The translations under genes were made by a program, and so were the position numbers. A stretch of DNA of 64,000 bases from Pseudomonadota bacterium (GTDB lineage Bacteria > Pseudomonadota > Gammaproteobacteria > Steroidobacterales > Steroidobacteraceae): the NCBI GenBank assembly GCA_018241525.1, contig JAFEDR010000009.1, positions 620,001-684,000 on the forward strand. The letters are read 5' to 3'. Position 1 is the stretch's first letter. Each line of letters opens with the position of its first letter. Positions 35,309-44,000 of the stretch are shown here, piece after piece. The notes beneath the pieces are model-generated. The model was not told the DNA's origin and did no database searches. It was given only the letters and a program-made list of their open reading frames with translations.

Positions 35309-35929
35309 TCAGTCCCGACGCATCTGGTCGAAAAGCGTGACGCCGATCGAGTAGCTGCCGCAGCAGGTCAGGAAGGACTCGGGCACGGGCGAGAGGCGAA
35401 TGCGTCGCGCGTCCTCGAGCGTGAAGGCGAGAAAGCCCTGGCCCGGTTCCGAAAAGGTCTCGTGATCGCCGAACGCGACGTTGCAGAACTCACAGTGATT
35501 CATCCAGTAGTGCGAGCCGGTGGTCTGGCTGAAGGCCAGGCGGTACAGCGGAAACTCGCGTCGCATGCGTTCGGCCACGGGCGCATGCAGCCACTCGACG
35601 TAGCTGATCAGCGTGGGCTCGTCGGCAAGCTCCCAGGTCTCGTCGCCAGGATCGTCGCCGATATAAATCGTCTCGTGACCCTCGGGCAGCATGAACCCGA
35701 CCACCCGGCTGGTCCGCCGGCAACGCCAGCAGGGACGGCTCGAGGTTGCCACCAGGTAGCTCGGGCCACGCACATTGGGCTGCGGTTCGACGGGCAGCCA
35801 CGCCTTGAAGGGGGCGGGATCCGTCTCCGGAGGCACGAACCAGACCTTCGCCGTAGCGTCCCAACGGGCGCCGAGCTGCTTGACCCGATTCTTCTCCGCA
35901 AACGGAACGCGCAAGTCGATTCTGGCCAT
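35309..35929 (-). CDS. DUF5710-containing protein with zinc-binding cysteines
   Basis: The 206-residue protein begins with a DUF5710 module (residues 1-45, LRVPFAEKNRVKQLGARWDATAKVWFVP), followed by a domain with CWRC and, later, CEFC motifs that probably bind zinc. DUF5710 modules accompany primases and relaxases on plasmids. AGGAAG precedes the ATG. It is convergent with the relaxase gene, with six bases between stops. A DNA-processing role is inferred from context only. Confidence 0.7.
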   Translation of the reverse strand: MARIDLRVPFAEKNRVKQLGARWDATAKVWFVPPETDPAPFKAWLPVEPQPNVRGPSYLVATSSRPCWRCRRTSRVVGFMLPEGHETIYIGDDPGDETWELADEPTLISYVEWLHAPVAERMRREFPLYRLAFSQTTGSHYWMNHCEFCNVAFGDHETFSEPGQGFLAFTLEDARRIRLSPVPESFLTCCGSYSIGVTLFDQMRRD

Positions 35930-36035
35930 GGCCGGCTTCCTGCTGACTGAGACACCCTAGGAGCATCATCAGTCTTGGCAAGGCCAGTCAGCATGTCATC
36001 CGCAGTAATTGCCGCATTCGTCCAGATTCTCGCGC

Positions 36036-36962
36036 TCAGATGACGCGCGTCTTGCGTGGTCCGGGCCGGCCCGAGAAGCGCACCCGCGCGTCAAGCACTT
36101 CGACCTCGATTTGCGCCGAACGCCCGCCGTAGACCGCAGCCTTAAGCCACTCGCTCTCTTCTTTTGCCTCGGCGCGTGGCACGACGCGATGCCAGCAGCG
36201 CCGGTCGGCGTCCCACCGGTAGCCACGTTCGCGTAGCAGATCCTTCGTTTCGAACGGCGAACCGGTCGCCCAGAGTCGCAGGGCCGGCTCCGCCGCGGCT
36301 TCCACGAGCTTCTTGAAGGCGATCGTTCCCGACTTCGGCAGCGGTCGCCGTAGCACCTCGAGCAACGCGCGGCAGTCCGTCTCGCTGCGATGAGCGTCGT
36401 AGAAGAAGCCCGAGGCCCACCCGAGATACTCGAGCTTGGACCCGCGAAAGCCCTCTTCTGCCCAGGGCACCTGCTCGAGCGAGCAACCCCAGGGCAATCC
36501 CGCGAAGAGCGGCAGGCGCGCCTCGACGAACGGTCGGTCGAACGCCGCGTTGTGTGCGACCACCAGCGTTGCATCCCTGACGATACCGGCAATCCGGGCC
36601 TCGTCGAGCGTCTTGCCCGCGACCATCGCGTCGGTGATGCCATGGATCGCTGTCGATTCCGGGGGGATCGGTCGGCCCGGATCCTCGAGGCCGGAGTAGA
36701 CGTCGGTAATGCGCAAGACATCGCCCGTGGCGACCGCGTACTCGAAGCGCAGCAGCGCGATCTCGATCATCTGGTCGGAATCGCGGCTTACGCCGGTGGT
36801 CTCGGTGTCGAGCACGATCGCGATCGCGGTGGCGCCTGCGGACGCTACCCCGAAGTCCGCCACGACCGGCAGGCGATGCAACACCCGGTAGTCGGGATGC
36901 GCGTCCAGCAGGGCGACGGCAGCCCGGAGCGCATCGGCGCTTCCGGTCTCGTCCCGGCTCAC
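36036..36962 (-). CDS. DnaQ-like 3'-5' exonuclease with a C-terminal DUF5710-like segment
   Basis: The 308-residue protein has the DEDD exonuclease motifs: VLDTETTG (Exo I), HNAAFDRPF (Exo II) and HRSETDC (Exo III, DEDDh type). Residues from about 225 include LLRERGYRWDADRRCWHR, which resembles the DUF5710 module of the neighbouring gene. The GTG start overlaps the stop of the O-methyltransferase gene. It probably processes DNA ends during transfer or repair. Confidence 0.84.
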   Translation of the reverse strand: MSRDETGSADALRAAVALLDAHPDYRVLHRLPVVADFGVASAGATAIAIVLDTETTGVSRDSDQMIEIALLRFEYAVATGDVLRITDVYSGLEDPGRPIPPESTAIHGITDAMVAGKTLDEARIAGIVRDATLVVAHNAAFDRPFVEARLPLFAGLPWGCSLEQVPWAEEGFRGSKLEYLGWASGFFYDAHRSETDCRALLEVLRRPLPKSGTIAFKKLVEAAAEPALRLWATGSPFETKDLLRERGYRWDADRRCWHRVVPRAEAKEESEWLKAAVYGGRSAQIEVEVLDARVRFSGRPGPRKTRVI

Positions 36963-37642
36963 CGCCGCACGCCGCTGTCAGTGACGAGCGCCATCAGGAA
37001 ACCGTCGTGCCCCTTGGTGCCCACGGTCTGGATGGCGGTGGCCACCAGCCGCGGGTGGCTGCCGACCAGTTCGTACGTGCGACGGGTCCCGCGAACCGCA
37101 TCGTCCCGGCTACTCGGGTCGAGGATCGCACCTTCCCGGACGACGTTGTCGACCACGATCAGGGTACCGGTCCGGCCGAGTCGTACCGCCCACTCCACGT
37201 AGTTCGGGTTGTTCGCCTTGTCGGCGTCGATGAAGGCCAGATCGAAGGGTCCGCCACCGGCCGCCGCGAGCGCGGGTAGCGACTCTAGCGCCGGACCGGT
37301 GCGAACCGTGACGCTGGCGGCGAGGCCCGCGCGCGCGATGTTCGACCTCGCAACCTCGGCGTGGTCGGGGTCGATTTCGAGCGTCACCAGGGAGCCGCCC
37401 GGCACGAGCCCGCGCGCGAGCCAGATCGCGCTGTAGCCGCCCAGCGTGCCGACCTCCAGGATCCGACGCGCCCCGACGACCCGCGCGATCAGCTGCAGGA
37501 ACCGGCCGTGCGCCGCCGACACCGCGATCGGCGGCAGCCCCGCGGCGCGACTGGCGGTAATGGCCGCGAGGAGGGCGTCGTCCTGCGGGATCAGGCGCTC
37601 CTCTATATAGGTGTCGATGTTCGTCCAGAGTGCTTCGCTCAT
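36959..37642 (-). CDS. SAM-dependent O-methyltransferase (class I, catechol/caffeoyl-CoA type)
   Basis: The 227-residue protein has the SAM-binding VGARRILEVGTLGGYSAIWLARGL, the acidic VTLEIDPDHAEVA and the metal-binding DLAFIDADKANNPNY with a later IVVDNVV. These are the hallmarks of the OMT_3 family, which uses a divalent metal and methylates catechol-like hydroxyls. It is coupled to the exonuclease gene and divergent from the coupling-protein gene, an unusual place for such an enzyme. Confidence 0.87.
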   Translation of the reverse strand: MSEALWTNIDTYIEERLIPQDDALLAAITASRAAGLPPIAVSAAHGRFLQLIARVVGARRILEVGTLGGYSAIWLARGLVPGGSLVTLEIDPDHAEVARSNIARAGLAASVTVRTGPALESLPALAAAGGGPFDLAFIDADKANNPNYVEWAVRLGRTGTLIVVDNVVREGAILDPSSRDDAVRGTRRTYELVGSHPRLVATAIQTVGTKGHDGFLMALVTDSGVRR

Positions 37643-37801
37643 GGCCACGTCCTGCCGGGGCATCCGCCGCAAGTGGGCGACCGAGACCACGAGGGTACGG
37701 AGCCGTCGATCCCCCAGCAAGCGCACCCGACCCGCGATTTCTCTGCAAACACGCCAGAAATGCAGCTGCCACCGGCCGGCACCGACCCGCAGGCTCGACC
37801 C

Positions 37802-39349
37802 ATGCGGGCCATGACGGGAAGTGGAGCCTGGTGGGTCGGATACCTGCTGGCACTCTGTGGGGCTTCGGCGGCGTTCATCGTGGTTCGCGCGAGCCTGCGC
37901 CAATGGCTCGTACTGCCGCTGCTCTGCGCACCGCTAACGCTGGCGCTCGCGATCGGCTGGTCCATCGTGCTCGCCGCGTTCCCCGCGCTGCCGCGACTGC
38001 TCGGCACATCGGGAGTGCTGGTCGCCGGCGGCATCGCCGTCTTCGTCGGTGCGGCCGGCGCGGCCGCAGGGTTTGCGCGCTACCGCAAGATGGGACCTCG
38101 CGTGGAGCGCGGCACCCGCCTGCTCGATGCGCCCCGCGTATGGGCGGGGAGAGGGACACTCGCACTCGCCGGCCAGCCGGTGCCACTGCTCGATGAGACC
38201 AAGCACTTCAAGCTGATCGGGACGACGGGCACCGGTAAGAGCACGGCCATCCGTGCGCTGCTCGGCGGCGCGCTGGCTCGCGGCGACCGGGCCATGGTCG
38301 CCGACCCTGACGGCGCTTACGCTGCCCAATTCTTCGATCCGGCGCGGGGCGACGTGATCCTGAACCCGTTCGACGAACGCTCGGCCCGCTGGGACGCGTT
38401 CGGCGAGCTCGCAACGGACGCCGACGCGGACCTGCTTGCGCGGGCGCTGATACCGGACCACGGCGGCGAGGACCGGGCCTGGCGCGCCTACGCGCGGACC
38501 TTCCTTGGCGCCACCCTTCGCCAGCTGGATCGCGCCGGGTGTCGCGACGTCGGCGAGCTGCACCGGCTGATCGCGCTAGCGCCGGCAGGGGAGCTGCAAG
38601 TGCTGCTGGCAGGCACTTCGGCCGCGCCCATGCTGGCCGACGAGAACGCGCGCTTCTTCGGCTCGGTGCGCGCGATCGCTGTCTCGCAGCTCGCGGCCCT
38701 AGCGTTCCTGTCGCGACCGGTGGACGGTCCGCCGATCTCCATCCGGGCATGGGTCCGCGAGCGAACTCGCGGCGGTTCGACACGCGGCGCGCTGTTCCTG
38801 CCCTATCGAGCCAGCCAGGTCGCGACGCTCGGCCGGGTGATTTCGAGCTGGATGCGACTCGCGATCGTCGAGGCAATGGAAGACGGGGAGGGCGACCGGC
38901 GCCTGTGGTTCGTGGTCGACGAGCTCGACGCACTCGGGCCGATCGATGGCCTCAAGGATGCGCTCGCGCGACTGCGAAAATATGGCGGCCGCTGCGTACT
39001 CGGCTTCCAGAGCATCGCCCAGGTGGCAGGCACCTACGGTTCCGCGGACGCACAGACCATCGTCGAGAACTGCGGCAACACGCTGATCCTGCGCTGCTCC
39101 GCCGCGGAAAACGGCGGTACCGCTCGCTTTGCCTCACGCCTGATCGGCGAGCGCGAAGTGCTTCGCGAACAGCTGAGCCGCAACCGGGGGGCGCTGTTCG
39201 AACGTTCGACGGCGACCCGTACCGTGACCTTGCAGCGCACGACCGAAAGCGCGGTCCTGCCTTCCGAGATCGAACAGCTGCCGGACCTGTGCGGCTACCT
39301 CAAGTTTGCCTCGGAGCCCGCGTGGCTGCGGGTCCGGATCGGCAGCTGA
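37802..39349 (+). CDS. virD4: Type IV coupling protein (VirD4/TrwB/TraD-like)
   Basis: The 515-residue ATPase links the relaxosome to the secretion channel. Two hydrophobic stretches near the N-terminus (about 12-30 and 36-60, with a third near 70-92) anchor it. A TrwB-like AAD domain follows, with Walker A GTTGTGKST (140-148) and Walker B WFVVDELDAL (near 369). The C-terminal Gln/Asn motifs FQSIAQV and ENCGNTLILRC are typical. The start could also be an ATG at 37760 or 37811. It is separated from the virB operon by the cargo genes. Confidence 0.87.
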   Translation: MRAMTGSGAWWVGYLLALCGASAAFIVVRASLRQWLVLPLLCAPLTLALAIGWSIVLAAFPALPRLLGTSGVLVAGGIAVFVGAAGAAAGFARYRKMGPRVERGTRLLDAPRVWAGRGTLALAGQPVPLLDETKHFKLIGTTGTGKSTAIRALLGGALARGDRAMVADPDGAYAAQFFDPARGDVILNPFDERSARWDAFGELATDADADLLARALIPDHGGEDRAWRAYARTFLGATLRQLDRAGCRDVGELHRLIALAPAGELQVLLAGTSAAPMLADENARFFGSVRAIAVSQLAALAFLSRPVDGPPISIRAWVRERTRGGSTRGALFLPYRASQVATLGRVISSWMRLAIVEAMEDGEGDRRLWFVVDELDALGPIDGLKDALARLRKYGGRCVLGFQSIAQVAGTYGSADAQTIVENCGNTLILRCSAAENGGTARFASRLIGEREVLREQLSRNRGALFERSTATRTVTLQRTTESAVLPSEIEQLPDLCGYLKFASEPAWLRVRIGS

Positions 39350-39362
39350 GCGAAGCGCTCAG
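39346..39362. terminator. Stem-loop over the convergent stops
   Basis: CTGAGCG and CGCTCAG form a seven-pair stem with an AAG loop covering the stop codons of the coupling-protein gene and the convergent dehydratase gene. There is no T run, so it would be at most a weak bidirectional terminator. Confidence 0.4.
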
Positions 39363-40336
39363 CCGGGTACGTCCCGCACGAGCTCGCAGAACTTCTCGAG
39401 GTCGACATTGCCACCCGAGACCACCGCGACGATGGGCCCGGGGCCGGCCTCTCCGGTCAGCGCTGCGGCGAGCGGCAGCGCCCCCGCGCCCTCGGCGATG
39501 ACCCGCACCTTCTCCGCCAGTAGGCGCATCGCACGCCGGGTCTGGTCGAGCGAGACCACGATCGATCCGTCAACCACCGGCCGCATCCGCTCCCACATCC
39601 GCGGGAACACACTCTTGCCACCGGCGCCGTCGACGAAGGACGGGCGCCACTCGTCGAACGACTGTGGCGCGCCAGCCGCAAACGAGCGCGCGGCCGGCGC
39701 CGCGGTCTCCGGCTCGGCGCCGAGAACGCGAATCCCGGGACGCAGCGCCTTGAGAGCGCTGCCGAGACCGGTGACGAGTCCGCCGCCGCCGATGCCGGCG
39801 ATCACCGTGCGCACGTCCGGGGCATCCTCGAGGATCTCGAGCCCCATCGTGCCGTGACCGGCGATGAAATGATGATCATCGAACGGGTGCACGAACACGC
39901 CGGTGACCCCCGGAAAGGCCCGCTCCTCCATCGCCTGCCACGCCACGGCGAACGGCACCGGCACGAGCCGCGCGCCGAGCGCGCGCATCCGCTCCATCTT
40001 GGCGACAGGCGCTGTCTCGATGACGACCACGGTGCAAGTCACGCCGGCGCGCCGTGCGGCGTAGGCGACGCCCTGGCCAGCGTTGCCGGCGCTGATGGTC
40101 CAGACGCCACGGGCACGCTCCGCCGGATCCAGCAGCGCGACCGCGTTGGCCGCGCCTCGCAGCTTGTAGGCGTTGATCGGCTGCAGGTTCTCGAGCTTCA
40201 GCCGCACGTCCGGACCGCCCGGGCCGAGGTCGATGCGAACGAGCGGCGTGCGCACGATGGTATCCGCGATTCGCGGTCGCGCGGCCTCGATGTCGGCGAG
40301 CGAGATGGGTCGCACCGGTTCGATCGTGACGGTCAT
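39359..40336 (-). CDS. PLP-dependent threonine dehydratase-like enzyme
   Basis: The 325-residue fold-type II PLP enzyme has the Schiff-base Lys in NAYKLRGA, the Asn/Ala loop SAGNAGQGVA and the phosphate-binding IGGGGLVTG. It has no ACT regulatory domain, so it resembles catabolic threonine/serine dehydratases or serine racemase more than biosynthetic IlvA. It is the first gene after the coupling protein and marks the left edge of the cargo block. Confidence 0.85.
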   Translation of the reverse strand: MTVTIEPVRPISLADIEAARPRIADTIVRTPLVRIDLGPGGPDVRLKLENLQPINAYKLRGAANAVALLDPAERARGVWTISAGNAGQGVAYAARRAGVTCTVVVIETAPVAKMERMRALGARLVPVPFAVAWQAMEERAFPGVTGVFVHPFDDHHFIAGHGTMGLEILEDAPDVRTVIAGIGGGGLVTGLGSALKALRPGIRVLGAEPETAAPAARSFAAGAPQSFDEWRPSFVDGAGGKSVFPRMWERMRPVVDGSIVVSLDQTRRAMRLLAEKVRVIAEGAGALPLAAALTGEAGPGPIVAVVSGGNVDLEKFCELVRDVPG

Positions 40337-40372
40337 CGACGACGTCCTCCGCGTGCCGGGATATCAGGGGCG

Positions 40373-40960
40373 TCAGCCGCGCAGCCGGATCTCGCCCGCG
40401 AGCGCCGGCCTGCGTCCGCGCTTGCCGACGTAGAATGCGCGGATCGTCGCCAGGTCGCGCACCGGGTCACCCGACATCTTCGCATAGGTGTCGATGCCGA
40501 CGGTGCGGGTTGCGTAGTCGATGAACCCCAAACCGACCGGCAGGGAGGCGGCGACCGCGAGCTGGTAGAACCCCGACTTCCAGTGGTCGGTGTAGGAGCG
40601 CGTACCTTCGGGCGCCATCGCGAGCCAGAGCCGCTCGTTGCTCGAATACTGCGCGAGCAGCGAGTCCACGAAGCCCGTGCGCTCGCGCCGGTTCACGGGG
40701 ATCCCGCCGAGCCGGATCAGCAGGCCGCGGAACGGCCAGCGGAACAGCGAGTCCTTGCCGACCCACCGCGCCGGCAGGCCGACGGCGATTTTGAACAGCA
40801 GTCCTATCGGAAAGTCCCAGTTCGACGTATGTGGGTAGACGACGACGATGCCACGCGCGGCCGGCAGCGGCGCCCACGCGAGGCGCCAGCCGGCGGCCCG
40901 CAGCAGCGCACGTGCGGCGCGCTGGGCCAGCGCCGGCCGGGGAGGTGGGCGCGCCGTCAC
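40373..40960 (-). CDS. PlsC-like 1-acylglycerol-3-phosphate acyltransferase family protein
   Basis: The 195-residue protein has the acyltransferase motifs YPHTSNWDF (in place of NHxxxxD spacing), FRGLLIRLGGIPVNRRE and MAPEGTRS. It lacks a clear N-terminal membrane anchor. The family acylates lysophosphatidate or other lipids. The GTG start overlaps the stop of the serine hydrolase gene (GTGA), so the two are coupled. Confidence 0.83.
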   Translation of the reverse strand: MTARPPPRPALAQRAARALLRAAGWRLAWAPLPAARGIVVVYPHTSNWDFPIGLLFKIAVGLPARWVGKDSLFRWPFRGLLIRLGGIPVNRRERTGFVDSLLAQYSSNERLWLAMAPEGTRSYTDHWKSGFYQLAVAASLPVGLGFIDYATRTVGIDTYAKMSGDPVRDLATIRAFYVGKRGRRPALAGEIRLRG

Positions 40961-42453
40961 GGCGGCAACGGGTGGAAGTCGAGCTGCTGCAGGCGGGCCG
41001 GACGCGTGGGCGCGAGCTCGAACTCGCCGCGCAGCCGTCCGTGCGCGCAGCGCCACTCGAATTGTGCCGTCAGTGCGCCGCTCGGGGTCGGCGCCGTGCT
41101 GACGTCACACTCGCCGACCGCGTCGCGGACCTGGGCCAGATCCCGCGCCCAGCCCTCGTCCGACCGGTCGAGCCGGAAGTTCATCGCGAGCTCGTCCCCG
41201 GCGACGCGGATTCCGCCGCTGGCGTAGATCCGCCCGACCAGCGCGTACGCCGTCGCAAGCTCCGCGCTGACCGCCGTGACGCGCTCCGGCGGCAGAGCGT
41301 TCGACCGCGCGAGCGCGACGGCCGCGTCCCAGATGGGCGCGGAGGGGCCGGCATAGGTCCGGTTCGCGAAGGCGAAGAAGCCGATGCCACGGTTCGGCAA
41401 TAGCAGCACGTGTGAGCCGAAGCCCGGGTAACCACCGCTGTGGCTGAGCGTGAAACCGAGTTCGCAATCGATCGCCACCTGCATGCCCATGCCGTAGTTC
41501 GCAGCCTGGCGGCAGTCGTCACGCGCGGTGTGGCCCGGGCGCGCGCGCAGCCGCGGAAAATTCGAGCCCTGGGCGAGTTCGCGCACCGTCGCCCGACGCA
41601 CCGGGCCGGGATCGGTGTCATCGCGCGGCGGCCAGGCGCTGAGCACGAAGGCCACCCAGCGGGCGTAGTCCCGGGCACTCGTCTGCAGGCCGCCCATGGC
41701 GCCGAACGCACCGGGCCCGAGCGCCGGCTCCGGCCGCCAGCCACCGTCCTCCCAGCGATAGCCGAGCGCCCGCCGCTCGCGCGGCCCGTCGTCCGCGACG
41801 AAGCTCGAGCTCGACATGCCGAGCGGCCGCAACAGCGTCGCGGTGATGGTCTCGGCGTACGGGTGCTTCGAGGTGTTCGTCACGATGCGTCCGAGCAGCG
41901 CGAATCCGAAGTTCGAGTACTCGTACTCCATCGCCGGCGGGCGCGTGAAGGGCACGCCCTGCCGCAGCAGCTGGGTGAATTCGGCCTCGGGCAGCGGCGT
42001 CTGGCGATCACCCCACGGATCGTCGGTCACGAAGCCTGCGACGTGATTGAGCAGGTCGCGAACCCGGATCCTCGGTGAATCCGCGGTCGGGTAGCGCCAG
42101 CCACGCAGTTCCGGGACGTAGTCCTCGGCCGGCGCATCGAGCCGCAGCCGGCCGTCGTCGCGCAGCCGCAGCACGGTCAGCGCGGTGAAGGCCTTGGTCA
42201 TCGACGCGATCCGGAACAGCGTGTCGGCCGTGACCGGCCGGCGCGTATCCAGGTCCTGGACGCCGAACGTCGCGACGTGCACGAGCTCGCCGTCCCGTAC
42301 CACACCGTAGACGAGTCCCGGCAGGTGCGCATCGAGCGCGAAGTCGGCGAACAGGTGATCCGTGGCGGCGTACGGATCAGGCGCGGGCGCGGCGCCAGCG
42401 GCAGTTGCGGCGAGGCACGCGGCAACGGCCAGAACTCCGAACGATTGACGCAT
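40957..42453 (-). CDS. Secreted class C beta-lactamase-like serine hydrolase
   Basis: The 498-residue protein has a signal peptide (residues 1-22) and the penicillin-binding fold: FRIASMTKAFTAL (SxxK), YEYSNFGFALLG (YxN) and LSHSGGYPGFGSH (HxG in place of KTG). A C-terminal extension of about 100 residues follows, as in many esterases and D-aminopeptidases of this family. Whether it degrades beta-lactams is unknown, and the HSG triad is more usual in esterases and peptidases than in AmpC. Confidence 0.85.
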   Translation of the reverse strand: MRQSFGVLAVAACLAATAAGAAPAPDPYAATDHLFADFALDAHLPGLVYGVVRDGELVHVATFGVQDLDTRRPVTADTLFRIASMTKAFTALTVLRLRDDGRLRLDAPAEDYVPELRGWRYPTADSPRIRVRDLLNHVAGFVTDDPWGDRQTPLPEAEFTQLLRQGVPFTRPPAMEYEYSNFGFALLGRIVTNTSKHPYAETITATLLRPLGMSSSSFVADDGPRERRALGYRWEDGGWRPEPALGPGAFGAMGGLQTSARDYARWVAFVLSAWPPRDDTDPGPVRRATVRELAQGSNFPRLRARPGHTARDDCRQAANYGMGMQVAIDCELGFTLSHSGGYPGFGSHVLLLPNRGIGFFAFANRTYAGPSAPIWDAAVALARSNALPPERVTAVSAELATAYALVGRIYASGGIRVAGDELAMNFRLDRSDEGWARDLAQVRDAVGECDVSTAPTPSGALTAQFEWRCAHGRLRGEFELAPTRPARLQQLDFHPLPP

Positions 42454-42531
42454 GCCTACCCCCCGTGCCCGGGTCAGCCGGGCCGTGACCGCCGAGCATA
42501 GCAAGGCGCTCGCGAAGGCCCGTGGGGCCTG

Positions 42532-43986
42532 TCAGCGCGCGCTCCCCCAACCGCCACCGAGGGACTTGCCGAGCGCGGCGTAGCGGCGGGCAAGCGCACC
42601 GTCGCTGGCGACACGCTGGTCGGCAGCCTGATCAGCCAGTCGCTCCGAGGCCAGCACCTCGAGCAGCGAGACGTCGCCCGCCTCGAAGCGCCGCCGCTCG
42701 AGCGCCGCGTCGCGGGCGAGACTCTCGGCGGCCGTCGCGAGGCTGGCTTCGCGCCTGCGCTCGGCCGCAAGCTGGATGATGGCGGTCTCGGTGTCCTGGA
42801 GTGCGCGCAGTACGGTGGCGCGATACACCGCAAGCGCCGCGCGCCGTCCGGCGCGCGCGGCTTCCGCCTGGCTGCGAAGTCTCCCGCCGGCGAACAGCGG
42901 CAGCGTCAGCTGCGGTGCCACGTTCCAGAAGCGGCTCGCGGCGCTCGTGAGATCGCCGGAGCGGACCGAGTCCCAGCCGAGATCGCCGACCAGCGACAGG
43001 CGCGGGAACTGCGCGGCGACGGCGCTGCCGACGTCAGCCGTCGCCGCCGCCAAGTCGCGCTCAGCGCGGCGCACGTCGGGCCGCCGGCGCAGCAGTTCGG
43101 ACGGCAGGCCCACCGGCGTCGTCGATGGAGCGCCCGGAATCGTGCGCGACCCCGCGATCTGCGCGGCAATTGCATCGGAAGTTTCGTCGGCGAGCGCCGC
43201 GAGCCGAAAGACCGCGGCGCGCTGCTCCGCCTCGAGCGGCGCGAGCGCGGCCTCAGAGCCCGCCCGATCGGCCCTGGCCCGCGCCAGATCCGATTCGCTC
43301 GCGAGTCCTGCTCGTTGCTGCAGGGTGACCAGCTGTTCCGCCGTCGAGAGCCGGGCGTGTTCCCGCTCGGCGAGCTGCCGGCGCGCTTCGGCGGTGTGGT
43401 AGCTCACGTAGGCATCCACTACCTCGGCGGCCACGACGAGCCGCGCGTCGTTGCGCGACTCCTCGGCGCTGCCGAGGCGGGCAACCGCGGCCTCGACGTC
43501 ATGGCGCGACTTGCCTGCGAGGTCGATCTCCCAGGTCGCGTCGAACCCGGCCCGGTAGTCGGTGAATTCCGTGGTCGGAGGCGTGATCGGAATCAGTGCG
43601 AGGTTCTCGCCATTGCGGCTCAGCTTGTCGCGCGCGACGCGCCCTGAGGCGTTGGCTGTCGGATAGAACGACGCACCGGCAACGCGGGCGGCTGCCCTTG
43701 CCTGCTGCACACGCGCCTCGGCCGTGGCCAGATCCGGGTTGCCCGCGAGCGCCCGATCGACGAGCGAATCGAGCACCGGGTCGCCGTACTCCCGCCACCA
43801 CGCGTCCGGGGGCTCAGCTGCCGGGAACGCGGCGTCCGTGCCGTGGAATGCGGCGGACGTGCTGCCCCCGTCCCCCGGCGGAGAGTAGCGCGGCCCCACC
43901 GCGCAGGCCCCGGGCGCTAACGCGATGAGGGCGAACACGGGCGCCATCGGGAAGGAGAGCAGCCGGCGCGGGCGGGTCGGGGTCAT
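42532..43986 (-). CDS. Outer-membrane efflux lipoprotein, NodT/OprM family
   Basis: The 484-residue protein has a lipoprotein signal (lipobox-like APGAC near residue 28), the N-terminal WWREYGDPVLDSLVDRAL and two outer membrane factor repeats typical of TolC-like channels (LLRRRPDVRRAERDLAAATADVG, FPRLSLVGDLG). AGGAGTT precedes the ATG. It is the last gene of the tetR-hlyD-ATPase-permease-permease-OMF operon and supplies the outer-membrane exit. Confidence 0.9.
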   Translation of the reverse strand: MTPTRPRRLLSFPMAPVFALIALAPGACAVGPRYSPPGDGGSTSAAFHGTDAAFPAAEPPDAWWREYGDPVLDSLVDRALAGNPDLATAEARVQQARAAARVAGASFYPTANASGRVARDKLSRNGENLALIPITPPTTEFTDYRAGFDATWEIDLAGKSRHDVEAAVARLGSAEESRNDARLVVAAEVVDAYVSYHTAEARRQLAEREHARLSTAEQLVTLQQRAGLASESDLARARADRAGSEAALAPLEAEQRAAVFRLAALADETSDAIAAQIAGSRTIPGAPSTTPVGLPSELLRRRPDVRRAERDLAAATADVGSAVAAQFPRLSLVGDLGWDSVRSGDLTSAASRFWNVAPQLTLPLFAGGRLRSQAEAARAGRRAALAVYRATVLRALQDTETAIIQLAAERRREASLATAAESLARDAALERRRFEAGDVSLLEVLASERLADQAADQRVASDGALARRYAALGKSLGGGWGSAR

Positions 43987-44000
43987 GACAGGGAACTCCT

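Noticed and set aside
40957..42453. Call as an AmpC beta-lactamase conferring resistance
   Set aside because: The third motif is HSG in place of KTG and the protein has a long C-terminal extension, both more usual in esterases and D-aminopeptidases.
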